Below, piece by piece: positions 63,613 through 64,000 of a stretch of DNA of 64,000 nucleotides. Location: assembly GCF_905147365.1 (NCBI RefSeq), contig NC_056412.1:8424001-8488000 (forward strand). The letters run 5' to 3'. The DNA is from Aricia agestis (taxonomy: Eukaryota > Arthropoda > Insecta > Lepidoptera > Lycaenidae). The position numbers and the translations under genes are program-made. The notes under the pieces are model-generated. The model was not told the origin of the DNA, did no database searches, and was given only the letters and a program-made list of their open reading frames with translations. Numbering within the stretch: the first letter of the stretch is position 1; each line of letters starts with the position of its first letter.

Positions 63613-64000
63613 AGAGGGCGACTAAAGCAAAATTAATGATCTCATAATTCGTTTTTACACTCAATAATATGCTACGAATTATTTCATTTTTTAAACATAG
63701 ATACCTATTTATATTTGCGAGGGTCTGTACTATCGAAAACACGTTTTCAAAGATTTCGTAGTTAGAAAAAAATTCCAAAGACGCATCTAAACACGAATAA
63801 TTCATTTATTTTAACTACTGAAACTTTTAATAACTGAGTGAATATTTTAATAATATAAATAATATCAAATTCTGTTACCGAGGGACTGTACTAGCGGATC
63901 TTAAAAATGTTGTATATTTTTTCGAGTTATTAAAAATAACTAACTTGGCGCTGATTTCACTTCGTTCTTTTTCACCTGGCATATGAAATACGGGCGTAAG
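63613..64000. mobile_element. TIR element, family 5 copy B (cut by window edge)
   Basis: AAGAGGGCGACTAAAGC at the left, then AATTATTTCATTTTTTAAAC, AAAGACGCATCTAAACACGA, TAGCGGATCTTAAAAATGTT, GTATATTTTTTCGAG, and TTCTTTTTCACCTGGCATAT in the same order as 19631-20038. The right terminus lies outside. Confidence 0.75.

Overview
The window looks like nuclear DNA of a moth or butterfly (Lepidoptera). It is AT-rich and made mostly of short interspersed repeats. Many of these end in the hairpin-plus-CTAG signature of Helitrons and carry arms such as GCCCGCGACTTCGTCCGCG and GGGTTCCGTACCC, which I know as ubiquitous in lepidopteran genomes. There is no operon-like or prokaryotic structure.

One host gene can be supported. 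Its + strand exons encode the start of a diacylglycerol kinase of the zeta/iota type, the group that includes Drosophila rdgA. There is a candidate 5' exon at 3698-3891 behind a CpG-rich leader (2710-3697) and a second candidate 5' exon at 21908-21981 behind another CpG-rich leader (21720-21907). A shared exon at 44072-44213 carries the DWSE...GEHLW...VSGD-C-YVGE signature, and a C1 zinc-finger exon lies at 61895-62098. Both candidate first exons stop after two bases of a codon (AG), the phase that the 44072 exon needs. That exon ends in phase 0, as the 61895 exon needs. The rest of the kinase (remaining C1, catalytic domain, ankyrin repeats) lies beyond the right edge. The introns are about 40.2 kb (or 22.1 kb from the second start) and 17.7 kb.

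The introns hold decayed and semi-intact transposons. LINE remnants: a Jockey/CR1-like reverse-transcriptase tail at 1-839; RNase H debris near 1960-2190; an RT tail near 4985-5140; a LINE tail at 14660-15000; a 665-codon RT plus RNase H reading frame at 15163-17160 (minus) with a poly(A) tail; and a deleted element at 37630-39060 (minus). Non-autonomous Helitrons are abundant (for example 17451-17822, 20420-20894, 34557-35319, 50860-51351, 53973-54498). There is also a 536-bp solo LTR (14040-14575) with an ATAT target duplication, a 304-bp hAT-type element with a perfect 8-bp duplication (29314-29617), two or three tRNA-derived SINEs, and about twenty foldback or MITE-like elements. Several of these belong to families with two or three copies here.

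The most striking structures are a roughly 1.77-kb near-perfect palindrome (56235-58008) nested in a Helitron that also took a SINE, the alternative promoters of the kinase gene, and a pair of oppositely oriented GC-rich repeats at 50.03 and 53.4-53.74 kb. A few non-repetitive, moderately GC-rich stretches (6.39-6.62, 7.78-8.06, 46.75-47.11 kb) are candidate cis-regulatory elements. I did not see a complete novel multi-gene system.
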